A stretch of 64,000 nucleotides of DNA from Trachythela sp. YZ-2020 (GCA_016169945.1 JADLSH010000138.1:2251660-2315659), one strand, 5' to 3'. Positions 12,835 to 23,100 are shown, numbered from the stretch's first letter. Notes: a model not told the origin generated them from the letters alone. Numbers and translations are program-made.

Positions 12835-13070
12835 GAAAATATTTGCAAGCGAATAGGGATTTTATGTCTCATCTTCTATGTCTTTTTGTTATGTAGTTAT
12901 CAGGGACACTGCGGGGGAGATGGGTTGATATTATTCACTTCCGTTTTTGCCCCTGCATAATTTTGCCGGGGGTTTTACTATAAATTGGATTCACACGTGT
13001 TCATCGATCTTTTCAGCATCGTGTTCACCGACTACAGTAGTCCAGTTTACACTTTTTGAAATAATTTTAT
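12835..13070 (+). repeat. Split direct repeat A1
   Basis: A 236-bp unit repeated as A2 at 13967-14202. It begins GAAAATATTTGCAAGCG and ends in TTGAAATAATTTTAT. Confidence 0.85.
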
Positions 13071-13079
13071 AATCAACGA

Positions 13080-13409
13080 CCCTTCTCAATTGATATCTTA
13101 CCCCAACAGGTACATTGTCCTGTTAAGTTGGTGTTTCATTATTTATCCTTGCGAGGAAGCCTCCCTGGGGCCCTGTTTTTAGATAATACTGGCCGCCCTA
13201 TAACACGTGATTGTTTCTCCAACTATTTGGCTCTGACAATAAAGCATTGCGGTCTTGACCCGGCAAGGTATAAAGGACACAGTTTTCGTATCGGTGCTGC
13301 CTCATATGCAGCTAAACATGGTATGTCTGATGCCCAAATTCGGACACTCGGCCGATGGAAATCCAATGCCTTCCACAAATACATACGTATTTCTAATTTT
13401 TCTACCTAA
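13080..13409 (+). pseudogene. Tyrosine recombinase, C-terminal catalytic part
   Basis: The reading frame includes LFLDNTGRPITRDCF, then YKGHSFRIGAASYAAKHGM, SDAQIRTLGRWKSNAF and HKYIR. These are the C-terminal catalytic blocks of tyrosine recombinases: H-x-x-R in GHSFRIG, the W of LGRW in the position often held by His, and the nucleophilic Tyr in HKYIR. The first catalytic arginine and the N-terminal domain are not present. Upstream the frame stays open to about 13080 and may begin at an acceptor (CAG before 13110). In this element class the enzyme integrates the circular DNA copy. Truncated, so probably inactive, although the retained residues are intact. Confidence 0.8.
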
Positions 13410-13433
13410 GTCTTAATCTGTTTAGTTACACTG

Positions 13434-13670
13434 GCGGGGCAGTGCAACGCTCATGTCTTTGATCCAATTGCAACATCTTGCACGGGCGGACGTTGTGGTT
13501 GGATCGAGATTTTTCATATTCAGCTAGCATGGGCAGCTGTCTTTTATTACTTTATCTAATGTAATTGATCCAATTGCAACATCTTGCACGGGCAGATGTC
13601 GTGATTGGATCGATGATTAGTTGTTTAACAGCGGATATTTTTGTCAGTTAGCATGGGCGGCTGTTTTGAA
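13434..13670 (+). repeat. Imperfect tandem duplication downstream of the recombinase
   Basis: GATCCAATTGCAACATCTTG appears near 13460 and again near 13567, followed in each copy by a CACGGGC...TTGGATCGA block and later by CAGCTAGCATGGGC or a close variant. The unit is about 110 bp, present twice. Confidence 0.7.
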
Positions 13671-13738
13671 TTATTCGCTCCTTGGTCTGATTGCTGCGCG
13701 TGCCTGGGGTGGGGCTACATCACATCTTGTGATGTTGT

Positions 13739-13966
13739 GGCGTATATTTTGCCCTGCACCTTTACTGGGCTTACGTTGTCAATGATTTTATATTTGATAA
13801 TTTTGTGATATTTTATAAAAGATTATTAAACGGCTATGGGCCACTTATGCCCATAGCCAATTTATCCCAAAACATGTGTTTATTACTATATACAACTCCT
13901 TCCCAGTAAACTGAGCTCAGGCACGACAGCAATATTGATGTTTTCATAATAGAGGTGAGGCATAAA
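13739..13966 (+). repeat. Split direct repeat B1
   Basis: A 228-bp unit from GGCGTATATTTTGCCCTGC to GAGGTGAGGCATAAA, repeated as B2 at 14435-14662. It contains the palindromic GGCTATGGGCCACTTATG region. Confidence 0.85.
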
Positions 13967-14202
13967 GAAAATATTTGCAAGCGAATAGGGATTTTATGTC
14001 TCATCTTCTATGTCTTTTTGTTATGTAGTTATCAGGGACACTGCGGGGGAGATGGGTTGATATTATTCACTTCCGTTTTTGCCCCTGCATAATTTTGCCG
14101 GGGGTTTTACTATAAATTGGATTCACACGTGTTCATCGATCTTTTCAGCATCGTGTTCACCGACTACAGTAGTCCAGTTTACACTTTTTGAAATAATTTT
14201 AT
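13967..14202 (+). repeat. Split direct repeat A2
   Basis: Copy of A1, directly adjoining B1 without a spacer, as expected when the circular intermediate is opened inside the A/B repeat. Confidence 0.85.
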
Positions 14203-14239
14203 TAACCCGCCTCCTCCCCAGACCTATACCTCTGTATAC

Positions 14240-14428
14240 AAATATCATGTAAAAATTTTTCATCTTCATGTGGGAAGATCTCATTCTAAGTTGGATCTTG
14301 GTATCTATTGAACTCTATAGTCATCTATGGTGTACACACATCATGTAATAATATTTTATCTTCATATGAGAAGTACTCATTCTATTTAGTTGTATCTTAG
14401 TACCTGTTGAACTCTATAGTCATCTACG
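14240..14428 (+). repeat. Imperfect tandem repeat between A2 and B2
   Basis: Two copies of about 95 bp share ATCATGTAA, TTTTATCTTCATATG-like, GTATCTATTGAACTC and TATAGTCATCTA blocks. Specific to the A2-B2 interval. Confidence 0.65.
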
Positions 14429-14434
14429 TGTGTT

Positions 14435-14662
14435 GGCGTATATTTTGCCCTGCACCTTTACTGGGCTTACGTTGTCAATGATTTTATATTTGATAATTTT
14501 GTGATATTTTATAAAAGATTATTAAACGGCTATGGGCCACTTATGCCCATAGCCAATTTATCCCAAAACATGTGTTTATTACTATATACAACTCCTTCCC
14601 AGTAAACTGAGCTCAGGCACGACAGCAATATTGATGTTTTCATAATAGAGGTGAGGCATAAA
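14435..14662 (+). repeat. Split direct repeat B2
   Basis: Copy of B1 forming the right end of the PAT/Ngaro-like element, followed by AACTCC-rich sequence of the host element. Confidence 0.85.
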
Positions 14663-14744
14663 AAATTTAACTCCCCGTTGGTGGTTAAAAATTTTTAACT
14701 CCGTTTCTGGAGTTAAACTAGAGCGCTCTTGATGACGTATGCTC

Positions 14745-14846
14745 GTCTTTTTAACTTTTTCTACACATTTTATTGTTATAAAAACTAAATCATTTAAAAA
14801 AATATCATTTATGATTTACTGCCTGTGTAGAAAAAGTTAAAAAGAC
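14745..14846. repeat. Small perfect hairpin (MITE-like)
   Basis: Arms of 23 bp at 14745-14767 and 14824-14846 are perfect reverse complements (GTCTTTTTAACTTTTTCTAC and its complement), separated by about 56 bp of AT-rich sequence. Confidence 0.7.
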
Positions 14847-15099
14847 AATCATATGTCTTCCCAGCGGCTGTGATTATTAACTCTTTTAAAGACTTAATGC
14901 AACTTACCTGGAAAAATGGCTGGGCATTGAGAATGCAAAAAGCCTCTCAATTGACAATTATTTAACACTTCAACTCGCTAAGGCCAAGTCAAAGTTTGCT
15001 TTGGAATATGTTACGTTCTACATCAATCGCCATGTAATATTATATTATGGTTCTACAAATTAAAGTGGATTCTTGACTCTTGATTCCAATTCAGTGACA

Positions 15100-16205
15100 C
15101 AAACACAAAGTCAAAGTTTCCAAGTTTATTTTTATCGATTGAATTAATTACATCCAGCATTAGCTGGTTAATGTCCAACACTTTCCCCTTAACAATTAAA
15201 TATTCTGGTATGAGACAGAATAAAATAACAAAGTATGCCCCGTAAGGGTGTATATAATTGCAGCTTAATGGGCTAAGGTTTGTCCTCTCACTGGCTTTAT
15301 TGTTTACAAGTTGAAAAATATATATGAGGTTTCAGTTTGCAAGTATAGTTGTTATTACTTTCCCAGGAAAAGTTCTGACACCCTCCTTGGATGACGTTCT
15401 CTCGATCCATATAAGAATCCTTTGGATTGTTGAAGAGCTGCTTAATGAACCATATACAGCATGATATTTATCGACATCAAGCCAACCCTGACAACCCAAT
15501 CTCCAGTTATATGAATGAACATGTACATGCTGTGATCTTTTCCACCTTAAGTGTTTTGGCATGTTAGTACCAATCTACAATAAAAGTTGCAATTATAATT
15601 TAACACCAAGAACCTTGTTGTAGCTCTAATTAAATAGGGATCATCCTTAAACAGCCATAGCGCAATAGCTTGGCAATGTTAGACTTACAAAAGCATAGAA
15701 AAGCCTGTATAATCTACCTTTGGCTTTGGGTCTTAAAATTATTAAGTAACACCAAATAAGTGTATGCATGATTGTAAATTCTAATTAAATCTAAATTTTC
15801 ATACCTTTTTGCAACTTCAAGGCATCGCCATTTCTGCACCTTTCCTGAAATATGCAGGGCAAAGGGATCAGTGGCAGTGATGCATCTCTTTAATAATGTA
15901 CCTGTAAATAGAAGTTTGTATTTAAGCTTTAGCCTGTTTCACAGGTTCCACCCTTTCGAATCAGTTTAATTTGTAAAATATACACATGAACACAAGCTAA
16001 TCAACAATTTAACAATCAGGCTAGGTCTCCTGATTGATTTGATGTTAATAACATATGTCATATGAAGACACTTTAACCTTTAAGGCGGCAATCAGTTAAT
16101 ACCTGGTCTTCAGTTACCTTTCCCCCCCAGCATTTTTTCGACAACGATGGCTTTTCCTATCCGGTATATCAAGACATAGTATTCGAAGGCTCATGTCAAT
16201 CTTAA
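15100..16205 (-). CDS. Possible fragmentary minus-strand gene, unrecognised
   Basis: The clearest exon is 15805-15901: a CAG acceptor, an open frame containing LLKRCITATDPFALHISGKV and QKWRCLEVAK, then an AAAAAG/GTATGA donor. A possible 5' exon (about 16129-16204) reads MSLRILCLDIPDRKSHRCRK before a GGGAAAG/GTAACT donor, but its phase does not fit the first exon. A possible last exon starts near 15576 and stops after nine codons. AATAAA-like signals occur near 15130. I recognise no family. It lies inside the nested stack, so it could be captured host sequence or a decayed element gene. Coordinates are tentative. Confidence 0.25.
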
Positions 16206-16639
16206 AATAAATACAAACCATCTATGTCTTGACAAAATATTTCAAATATTGGCAGTCTTCGCTCTCAAAATTTATCAGCTTTTTTGAACGAGAAACCACT
16301 AGCTTCGTCGGGAAAATTGACTACAAATTCCATAAATATTACATGAAAGCTCATAAGAAACAACTTTACTCCAAACACATCTTCTAAGTCGTTACAATAC
16401 CACTCTTCTAGCATTTTTCTACAAAAATAGACGAGTTTCTTAAAGAAAATGTTATGTTAAAAGCTGCAGTACAAAATCGGAACGAAAAATTGAAGAAAAG
16501 AGCGGGAAAATAATTATTCCGGTTGGGTAATTACACTCCTGTTGATTTCTGAATGCTAATTGGATAGTTTGATCAATAACTACAGGAGAATTATACCCAC
16601 GGCATTTTGAGCGAACGCAAAAACTTTCCTGTGTCCTTG

Positions 16640-16772
16640 AACCTTAGAACCTTATCAAGGTAACGTGGGTTTTGTTATGACAAGGTATTTCCGGAATTCA
16701 ATGCGTTCTAGAATCTTAAAACCTTATCAAGTAACGTGGGTTTTGTTATGACAAGGTATTTCCGGAATTCAA
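16640..16772. repeat. Tandem duplication, unit about 70 bp
   Basis: ACCTTATCAAG..AACGTGGG followed by TTTTGTTATGACAAGG and TATTTCCGGAATTCAA occurs twice in a row, with a one-base length difference. Confidence 0.85.
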
Positions 16773-17060
16773 AACAAACTTTGAGGTGTTAACGTCATTA
16801 TAAAATTAACGTTAATTATAAAATTATAATGATTTTAAAATATTTAAAATATGTCAAAACACTTACTACATTTTTTAAACAATCATATCATATTATGATT
16901 GAAAATAAAACAACAAGTAAAAACTATTCCCTTACCTAAACATAGATGGTGCAGTCCCTTTCTACTTTTTTGTGCAACTAGGCACGTTCTTTTCTTGTGT
17001 ACAAAACAAAAGAACACAATTTTGCTTTCTTCCAACAACAAATCAATGAATCAATCAATC

Positions 17061-17438
17061 CAGGGCCTTTTTTAACTAATGCACTGGGGGGGCAAATGCC
17101 CCCCCAGCCCCCATGTTTGCCCCCCCAGTGAACTTTTGCCCCCCCAGTGCCCCCCCAGTCAACTGTTTGCCCCCCCAGTGAAGGTCCCTTGTGTGCAAAA
17201 AGCAAACTTTATAATTTTGAGGAAAATTACGGTATTATCACAACCAAAACAGGGATCGGTTTACATATTTTAGATAAAAAATAGGAATATGTTGTATAGT
17301 CCGGGAAAATTTTTTTTACCCCCCCCCGTCGACGACAAAACCAATAATATTGATTGACAAACGTTGACGGCCATCCACTTGTTAGGTCCCCTTTTCGATT
17401 ATTGCCCCCCCACTAACGATTTCTTAAAAAAGGCCCTG
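17061..17438. mobile_element. hAT-like MITE rich in C7/G7 tracts
   Basis: Terminal inverted repeats are CAGGGCCTTTTTTAA at the left and TTAAAAAAGGCCCTG at the right. AATCAATC flanks both sides (17053-17060 and 17439-17446) as an 8-bp target duplication, but because it lies in a microsatellite this evidence is weaker than usual. CAGGG termini with 8-bp duplications fit the hAT superfamily. The interior repeats TGCCCCCCCAGTG-type units (17085-17180), so the minus strand has at least five runs of seven G. No transposase is encoded. Confidence 0.75.
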
Positions 17439-17453
17439 AATCAATCAATCAAT

Positions 17454-17775
17454 AAACTTTATTTAAAGAGGGTTAAAAATATTGTACATAGCCAATATAC
17501 CTGGTAAGTCAAAAACTTATCTTTCCCAGGGCCCTCGCTATTTAAGTAAAAACTACAAGTTAAAATATTTACAACAAGTAACATAGAATAGAATATTACT
17601 AATTAGTAGTTAAAAAATAATTTCTTAAAAATTTCTGCTTAAAATCGTTTAGAGATGCACTCTCTCTAATGTTTGAACTTAATGTGTTCCATATCTTTAC
17701 ACTGCTATATCCAAATGTATCCATATATATTTGTTTATGCTTTCCTGAAGGTAAGTACAAGTCGTTTGCAGAACT
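17454..17775 (-). pseudogene. LINE RT C-terminal end, downstream part
   Basis: Minus-strand translation reads SANDLYLPSGKHKQIYMDTF, then GYSSVKIWNTLSSNIRESAS and LNDFKQKFLRNYF. This is the usual C-terminal end of CR1-like ORF2 proteins (W-N-x-L-x-x-x-I-R..S...FK). It directly continues the RT part on the far side of the ACACACC insertion. Confidence 0.7.
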
Positions 17776-18048
17776 TGATCAAAGGTGTGTTGTCGAACAC
17801 ACCAAGATGTGTTTTCATTCAAAAAGTTTGCAACTTAACACACCTTACAGTCATCAAAGAAAGGTGTGCCAAAAGGAAGTGTGTTCCATAACACACCAGG
17901 GTGCGTTTTCTAACACACCAAGGTGTGTTTTCCAAAAGTGCGTAGAAAGGTGTGTAAAAAGTACACACCTTGGTGTGTGATGAAACACACCTTGGTGTGT
18001 CATTAAACACACCTTGGTGTGTAATTAAACACACCTGTTTTTAGAGTG
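17776..18048. mobile_element. ACACACC-palindrome element, copy 1
   Basis: Made of about ten short palindromes of the type ACACACCTTGGTGTGT, separated by irregular 10-20 bp spacers. One end is GTTTTTAGAGTGT. The same spacers in reverse order are found at 63354-63720, so this is a dispersed element and not a simple satellite. It interrupts a LINE reading frame between NTRTTT and SANDLYLP, which gives its borders to within a few bases. Confidence 0.75.
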
Positions 18049-18600
18049 TAGTTGTCCTTGTATTGACTTGTCTAACAAACGTAAACATATTTTTCATATA
18101 CTCCGGACACAAATGATTAGGACTTTTGTAGACCATAATGGCTTTACGATACTCAATACGATCCACGATGGGCATCCATTTCAGTGTCAAAAACATATCC
18201 TTACTAGGATAACGATTATCTGTGATATCTAAAATTACCCGGACTGCTCTCTTTTGAGTTAAAATGATCTTCTTTACATGAGGTGAATCACCCCAAACAA
18301 TAGAACAATAATCCATGTGTGGACGGATATGCGCATCAAAGAATAGTTTTCGTGTCTGTAGTGGTAAATATCGTTTTATTCTACGAAGTAAAGCTGTATT
18401 TCTATTTATTTTTGAAACAATGGTGTTTATATGATCCTCCCATGACAAATTATGATTTATAGTGACGCCAAGTAACGGTTTTGAAATAACATTTTCCAAT
18501 GGTATATTATTAAAGATTACTCACAGATCTTCATTTTGTGGTAAATGGAGCCGTTTTTGCCACGATGTTATGAGCATACACTTCGTTTTGTCTGCATTTG
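18049..18600 (-). pseudogene. LINE reverse-transcriptase thumb/C-terminal fragment
   Basis: Minus-strand frame: KTKCMLITSWQKRLHLPQNE, a stop, then KPLLGVTINHNLSWEDHI, NRNTALLRRIKRYLPLQTRK and DYCSIVWGDSPHVKKI. The LLGVTIDxxLSWxxHI and YCxxVWG blocks are standard for CR1/Rex-like LINEs downstream of the YxDD motif. About 152 residues are open after the stop. Non-functional, truncated. Confidence 0.8.
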
Positions 18601-18790
18601 GCTCCAAAAATGGAGTTAAATTTGAGTAACTAAAGCAAAAGAGAGTTAATCGCGCAAACTAATTAGTCCGCCAATATGCGTAACTCCTCCAACGAGTTAT
18701 TTTAACTCCAAATAATGGAGATAAATAGCCCTAAAACTCCACCAAAAAGGAGTAGTAGGGAGTTAAAATAACTCCCTGAAAATAACAGTG

Positions 18791-19611
18791 TGTTTTCACC
18801 TTTCCGACTTTTGAAGCAGCAGCTGAAAAGTTTTTATTATTACGAAGTGTTCAATTACTGTTATTATATTGGGTTGATTTCATTTTCCTCAAAATAACTA
18901 AATCGGTCATGTTTTGCATTGGCAATCAACGACAAGATGTAACATATTTAATTAAAATATTGTTAGCAATACTTTCCAAGGTGAGTAAAAATTAGTTATC
19001 AGGATACTAGGAATGTTTGCGAGATTTAAGAAGTACTTGAACTGTCACTAGTTAGGCACCAGAAGTCTTTTAATTCGCCGGAAGTGTTTACCATTATTCT
19101 TGTTTTTAATATCAAACCATCAAATATATATTTGGATCACAAAGGGACAAACTTCGTTTCTCTGTAGAGTGTTGGAATCGTTGCTGTATTCATCATATTA
19201 CGTTTTGAGGTGAGCTTAAAAAATATTTCAGTAATACAGAATATTTTTTTCAGCTTATGAATCTCATACCTGAAGGCAAATTGTCTTAATCTTTTTAGGC
19301 TGTTCATTGGCTTGGCGTGGTTAAATAATTTAATTCTGAAGCGAAATAGAGACCATTATCCCGCTGTTTTTCCAGCACTAACATCATATCTTATTGGATT
19401 CATCTGAGCCCAATAAGGCAACATATTAAGTCAAAACTTCAATAGGTCTTTAATAAATATTTAAATATTAGAAAAAACTCTTTGGAAGCGAGAATACTAG
19501 ATCAATACAGTAAAACTACAGGGACAACATGTGTGACACCTCGGTCGATAACCAAAATAAAATTAAATAATCTAATTCCAAAGAAAACAAAAGTGTGCCT
19601 TAATAAAACTT
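18791..19611. other. No gene recognised
   Basis: AT-rich sequence. Partly similar to 12400-12560 (see that entry). No domain or convincing exon. Confidence 0.45.
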
Positions 19612-19845
19612 GAGGGTTTTTGTAGATGGAAATTATCGAGTGTAAATTCTATACGTTTATTAGACCTAACCAGGAACAGTTGCGAAAAATGCAACTATAG
19701 GTCCCTGGCAGGAATTGAACCTGCGGCCCTGCGATTCCGGTGCAGCGCTCTAACCAACTGAGCTACAGAGTCCATCTATCGAGCTCTAACCACAAGTTCA
19801 TGTATATATATTATGGTAATGCCATGTTAGGTTATGGGTAAATAT
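19612..19845 (-). mobile_element. tRNA-derived SINE, copy 1
   Basis: The unit contains a minus-strand tRNA-like head at 19701-19773: TCTGTAGCTCAGTTGGTTAG (D-arm, A box), GCGCTGCACCGGAATCGCAG (anticodon arm) and GCAGGTTCAATTCCTGCC (T-arm, B box). The acceptor stem and anticodon stem each have a mismatch, so it is not a clean tRNA gene. It is repeated in tandem at 19885-20117 with period about 273 bp. Confidence 0.7.
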
Positions 19846-19884
19846 TAAATTTTGTTGCCATCTCACTCGATTGAATAATAGTTG

Positions 19885-20117
19885 AAGGGTTTTTGTAGAT
19901 GGAAATTATCGAGTGTAAATTCTATACGTTTATTAGACCTAACCAGGAACAGTTGCGAAAAATGCAACTATAGGTCCCTGGCCGGAATTGAATCTGCGGC
20001 CCTGCGATTCCGGTGCAGCGCTCTAACCAAATGAGCTACAGAGTCTAGCTGTCAAGCTCTAACCAGAAGTTCATGTATATATATGATGGTAATGCCATGT
20101 TAGGTTATGGGTAAATA
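19885..20117 (-). mobile_element. tRNA-derived SINE, copy 2
   Basis: Direct copy of 19612-19845 with about ten differences, including changes in the tRNA-like head (AACCAAATGAGC in place of AACCAACTGAGC on the plus strand). Starts with GAAGGGTTTTTGTAGATGG and ends GGTTATGGGTAAATA like copy 1. Confidence 0.7.
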
Positions 20118-23100
20118 AAACTTGCTTTCTTTCAGGGATTTTTTAGACGATTTGATCCAATTTTAATCAAAGGAATTAATCATATACTGACCTTTCGACC
20201 TGTTGTATCCGAATAAAGTTTTCCCGCGCTATGTTTTTAAACAGAGAGGATAAAAATGCGATTTTAATGTTGCAAGTCCTAGCTGTTTTAAGTTCACTTT
20301 ATTTCACTTCGCCGTATCGTTTATTTTGAGTTCAAAATTTACAAAAGTTGTAAAAAGGTGAACATACTGTAGAACCTGTAGGACATGTTGCTCGTGATAA
20401 AATGTCTGTCCAATGAAGTGATCTTCCCAAATACGAATTGATTTCCAATGGGAAAATTTGCGGACTGCTTCGTTCGTGTTAAAATACGCGCACAAATATA
20501 TAGATTAGGTACCTTTAACGCAATAATAGATATTAAATTGAACAGCAGTTCTCATAATATTTTTCATATACAATTTGCTTTACACTTTCCTACAAAGAAG
20601 TGATGTCATTTGTAGCTTTATTGAGGTACTTTAAAGTTGAGTGCCAAAACCCAACGTCCAAATCAGAGTTTCAGATGTATGTTTCGCAGGAGCATTCTTT
20701 GCTGACGCAGTAAATGCTTTGTGAAACATTTATGGCGAGCGAGCCTGCAGCGAGCGAGCAAGTCAGCAGTTCTAATTTATGTAATGGAGTCTGCAAATTA
20801 GGAAGATTCTGTTTGACCACAATGCCTTGCTTGCGACCACAGTGCCGTGTTGGCTTGAACCTCTGTGCTATAAATGTAGGTGTTAAGGCGATTCGTTAAT
20901 TTATTACGCAGAAGTATATTTACTGCAGTAATTGATACAGTACATAAATGTCTAACAAAACCGAAATTAAGAACGCAAACAGTATCCACATATTAATTTC
21001 AATGTAACGTTCATTATGCTAGCACACTACGGTATACTGAGACTATTTCATTTTCACAAATGTGCTATCTTTCTTTGCTAATCTATAATCTAATAAATCA
21101 CCACCAGGTTTTCATATGTCAACCAGCATCAAAATATTGCATTAAGCGAAGCCAAAGAAAGACTTTTGCGGTTGAATAAAGTATTGACTATTCCAAGGTT
21201 GATTTCAAGTAGTTCAAGCAGTGTGCTCTCTTTGTAACAATATAGGGACCGTTCATAAGAAACAGATTGGGACGTTATTTTCTAATTATATTTGCCATTC
21301 CTGTATGTTGCGAAACTTTTATGAAATTTCTCAAACACAAGTCAAAGTTTACATTACCTGCATGCAATATTTGGCCAAGCATACATATGTCAGTGACTTT
21401 CATGATATTGTACAGTATCCATGAAATTAAGTATCAAAGAAAGACTCAAGTGTAATTTCACTCCTATAATTTAATGTCGTAGAATTCAATACGACGCAAA
21501 TACATAACTATACTTTGATATTTCAAAAGCATTTACTAAATGTTTGCAGAGCCTTCTGCAGAAAATTCCAAAAAATATCGTTACCTTGAGTTCAAGCGAA
21601 TATTTTAAATGGAGCAAAGTGTTTTTCTTTTCAAAGGTTGATTGCAAGTTGTTCAAGTTGCGTGGTTTCTCTGTTCACACTGTGTGGCTGTTAAATTATA
21701 ACATAGTCATGGTTGGCCCATAAGCAATGGTGGTGAACGTGAGTTCAGTGGACGAATAGTGTCCTCATAATACGACACTTGGCTGACATTTTCATTTATA
21801 GTCCAGCTCAAGGCTCGAATGATGAGCTGTCTCATGACTTTGAATATGTTTTAACTGAGATCATTTTGGAGTCAGAAAACAAGAGATTTCATAGACGTTG
21901 TGTTACCAAATGTTGTTTTATCAAGAATATATTAGTTTTAAGGGAACCTTATTGGGAACAGCTCTTGTTCTTTTGTTTAATTGAGCCACTTACATAGAAG
22001 ATCGCTGATAGTTATGAAGGTGAGTAACATCGTGAGGCTTAGTGCACAGAATTGTATTTGGTTAAAATTTGCAACTGTGGCGAAAATAATAACCTGTATA
22101 TGACCATGTGCTATTCAGAAAAGTGACATGCGCAGTTGATGTTTTAAGTGCCCAAATATGGCAGTTACATATGGAGACACAAAAAGTTAACCAGATTTGT
22201 TTTATTATCATTCTTTTCATTTTAATAATAAGAATCTTTTCTAAAAATGAGCATGTCTGGGTGGTCTGTGGTTTGCCATAGTGATAAAGAATGCAGCCGT
22301 ACTCCCACCCACAATTCAAATGCGGATAGCCTATTTTAGAGCACTCTCTGGTCAAGCTTCAAAATTGTGGGTGTCCCCAAAATTCCCTATGAGGGGGGAG
22401 GTTTCCCCCCGTTTCCCACGGTCTAATAAAAACAAAAACATCAAATCCTGATGGGATGTCCAAAATTTATCCTTGCCGATCATGCAATTATCCAAAACTA
22501 CCCTGATGCTATTCTTAAAGAAACACAAGTAGCTAATAATATTCCCAGATATACATTGAAAGTGTACGTTTTGCGACATTGAAACCCAAAAGAAAATACC
22601 CCATTTTAAGACACGTCCCACGGCTGAAGGCCTGGACACGTGTAAGCAAGAGTAGAAAGGATAAGCTTTTTAAGAACCATCCAATTAGTCAGCCTGAAGG
22701 TTTTTTTTATCGCTGCTTAATAGCCGGAATCTCAGGCTGATGGTTCTTAGTCTCTTGGAGCGTTTATGACGGTTTAGTAGATACACAACTCTCATTCAAC
22801 GTGACATGTCTCAAATATTTTACTCTAAAATTAGTAAGAAACAATACGCGGCAAAAATATGAACATAAGTCATCAGACAAATGCCTTTATATAAGTCGCA
22901 AAAGCTTTTATAGCGTCCTCGGCTATTTATTAGTCATAGCTTTCATAATCAAGGAATTTTTAGAAAGGATTTTCTTTCCTAAACGTCATCCGCGAAAGCT
23001 TCTTCGCGCTCAAAATCTGAATCAATAACAAACGCATACCTGGTGTGCACTATTTTTAAAGCACTGGATTTATTTTTAGCTCTCTCATCGGTAGTAGCCA

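Larger units (their letters stand above)
12835..14662 (+). mobile_element. PAT/Ngaro-type (DIRS order) retroelement with split direct repeats, internally deleted
   Basis: Two repeat pairs are arranged A1 - recombinase - B1 A2 B2. A1 is 12835-13070, A2 13967-14202, B1 13739-13966 and B2 14435-14662. Each pair is nearly identical by eye (236 and 228 bp), and B1 abuts A2 exactly. This split-direct-repeat order is diagnostic of PAT/Ngaro-type tyrosine-recombinase retrotransposons, which replicate through a circular intermediate and make no target-site duplication. At 1.8 kb the copy is far shorter than an autonomous element: only the recombinase C-terminus remains, with no gag or RT/RNase H. Confidence 0.85.
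17041..18600 (-). mobile_element. 5'-truncated LINE with (TTGA)n-type tail, carrying two nested insertions
   Basis: The minus strand carries the C-terminal part of a LINE reverse transcriptase followed by an AT-rich 3' end and a GATTGATTGATT tail (17041-17060 and 17439-17452). The tail is split by a hAT-like MITE (17061-17438). The coding part is split by an ACACACC-palindrome element (17776-18048). One in-frame stop lies near 18520. 5' truncation at about 18600 is typical of target-primed reverse transcription. Confidence 0.8.
12679..18790. mobile_element. TIR element of GGAGTT palindromes, expanded by nested insertions
   Basis: The left end CACTGTTATTTTCAGGGAG and the right end CTCCCTGAAAATAACAGTG are perfect inverted repeats. 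Next to both ends lie many short GGAGTT...AACTCC palindromes (12693-12830, 14663-14725 and 18605-18775). The diverged local duplicate at 12345-12410 looks like an empty site, supporting insertion of one unit. Inside are a PAT/Ngaro-like element, a small hairpin, candidate exons and a LINE carrying two further insertions. An alternative is two separate copies of the same short family at 12679-14736 and 18601-18790. Confidence 0.6.

Noticed and set aside
16978..17273. Gly/Pro/Cys-rich open frames
   Set aside because: Produced by the C7/G7 repeats of the MITE.
17669..18034. Cys/His/Thr-rich open frames resembling zinc-finger proteins
   Set aside because: Produced by repeated ACACACC/GGTGTGT palindromes; same effect at 63368-63611.
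19701..19773. Functional tRNA gene
   Set aside because: Acceptor and anticodon stems each have a mismatch, the anticodon assignment is inconsistent with the variable arm, and the sequence is embedded in a repeated SINE unit.
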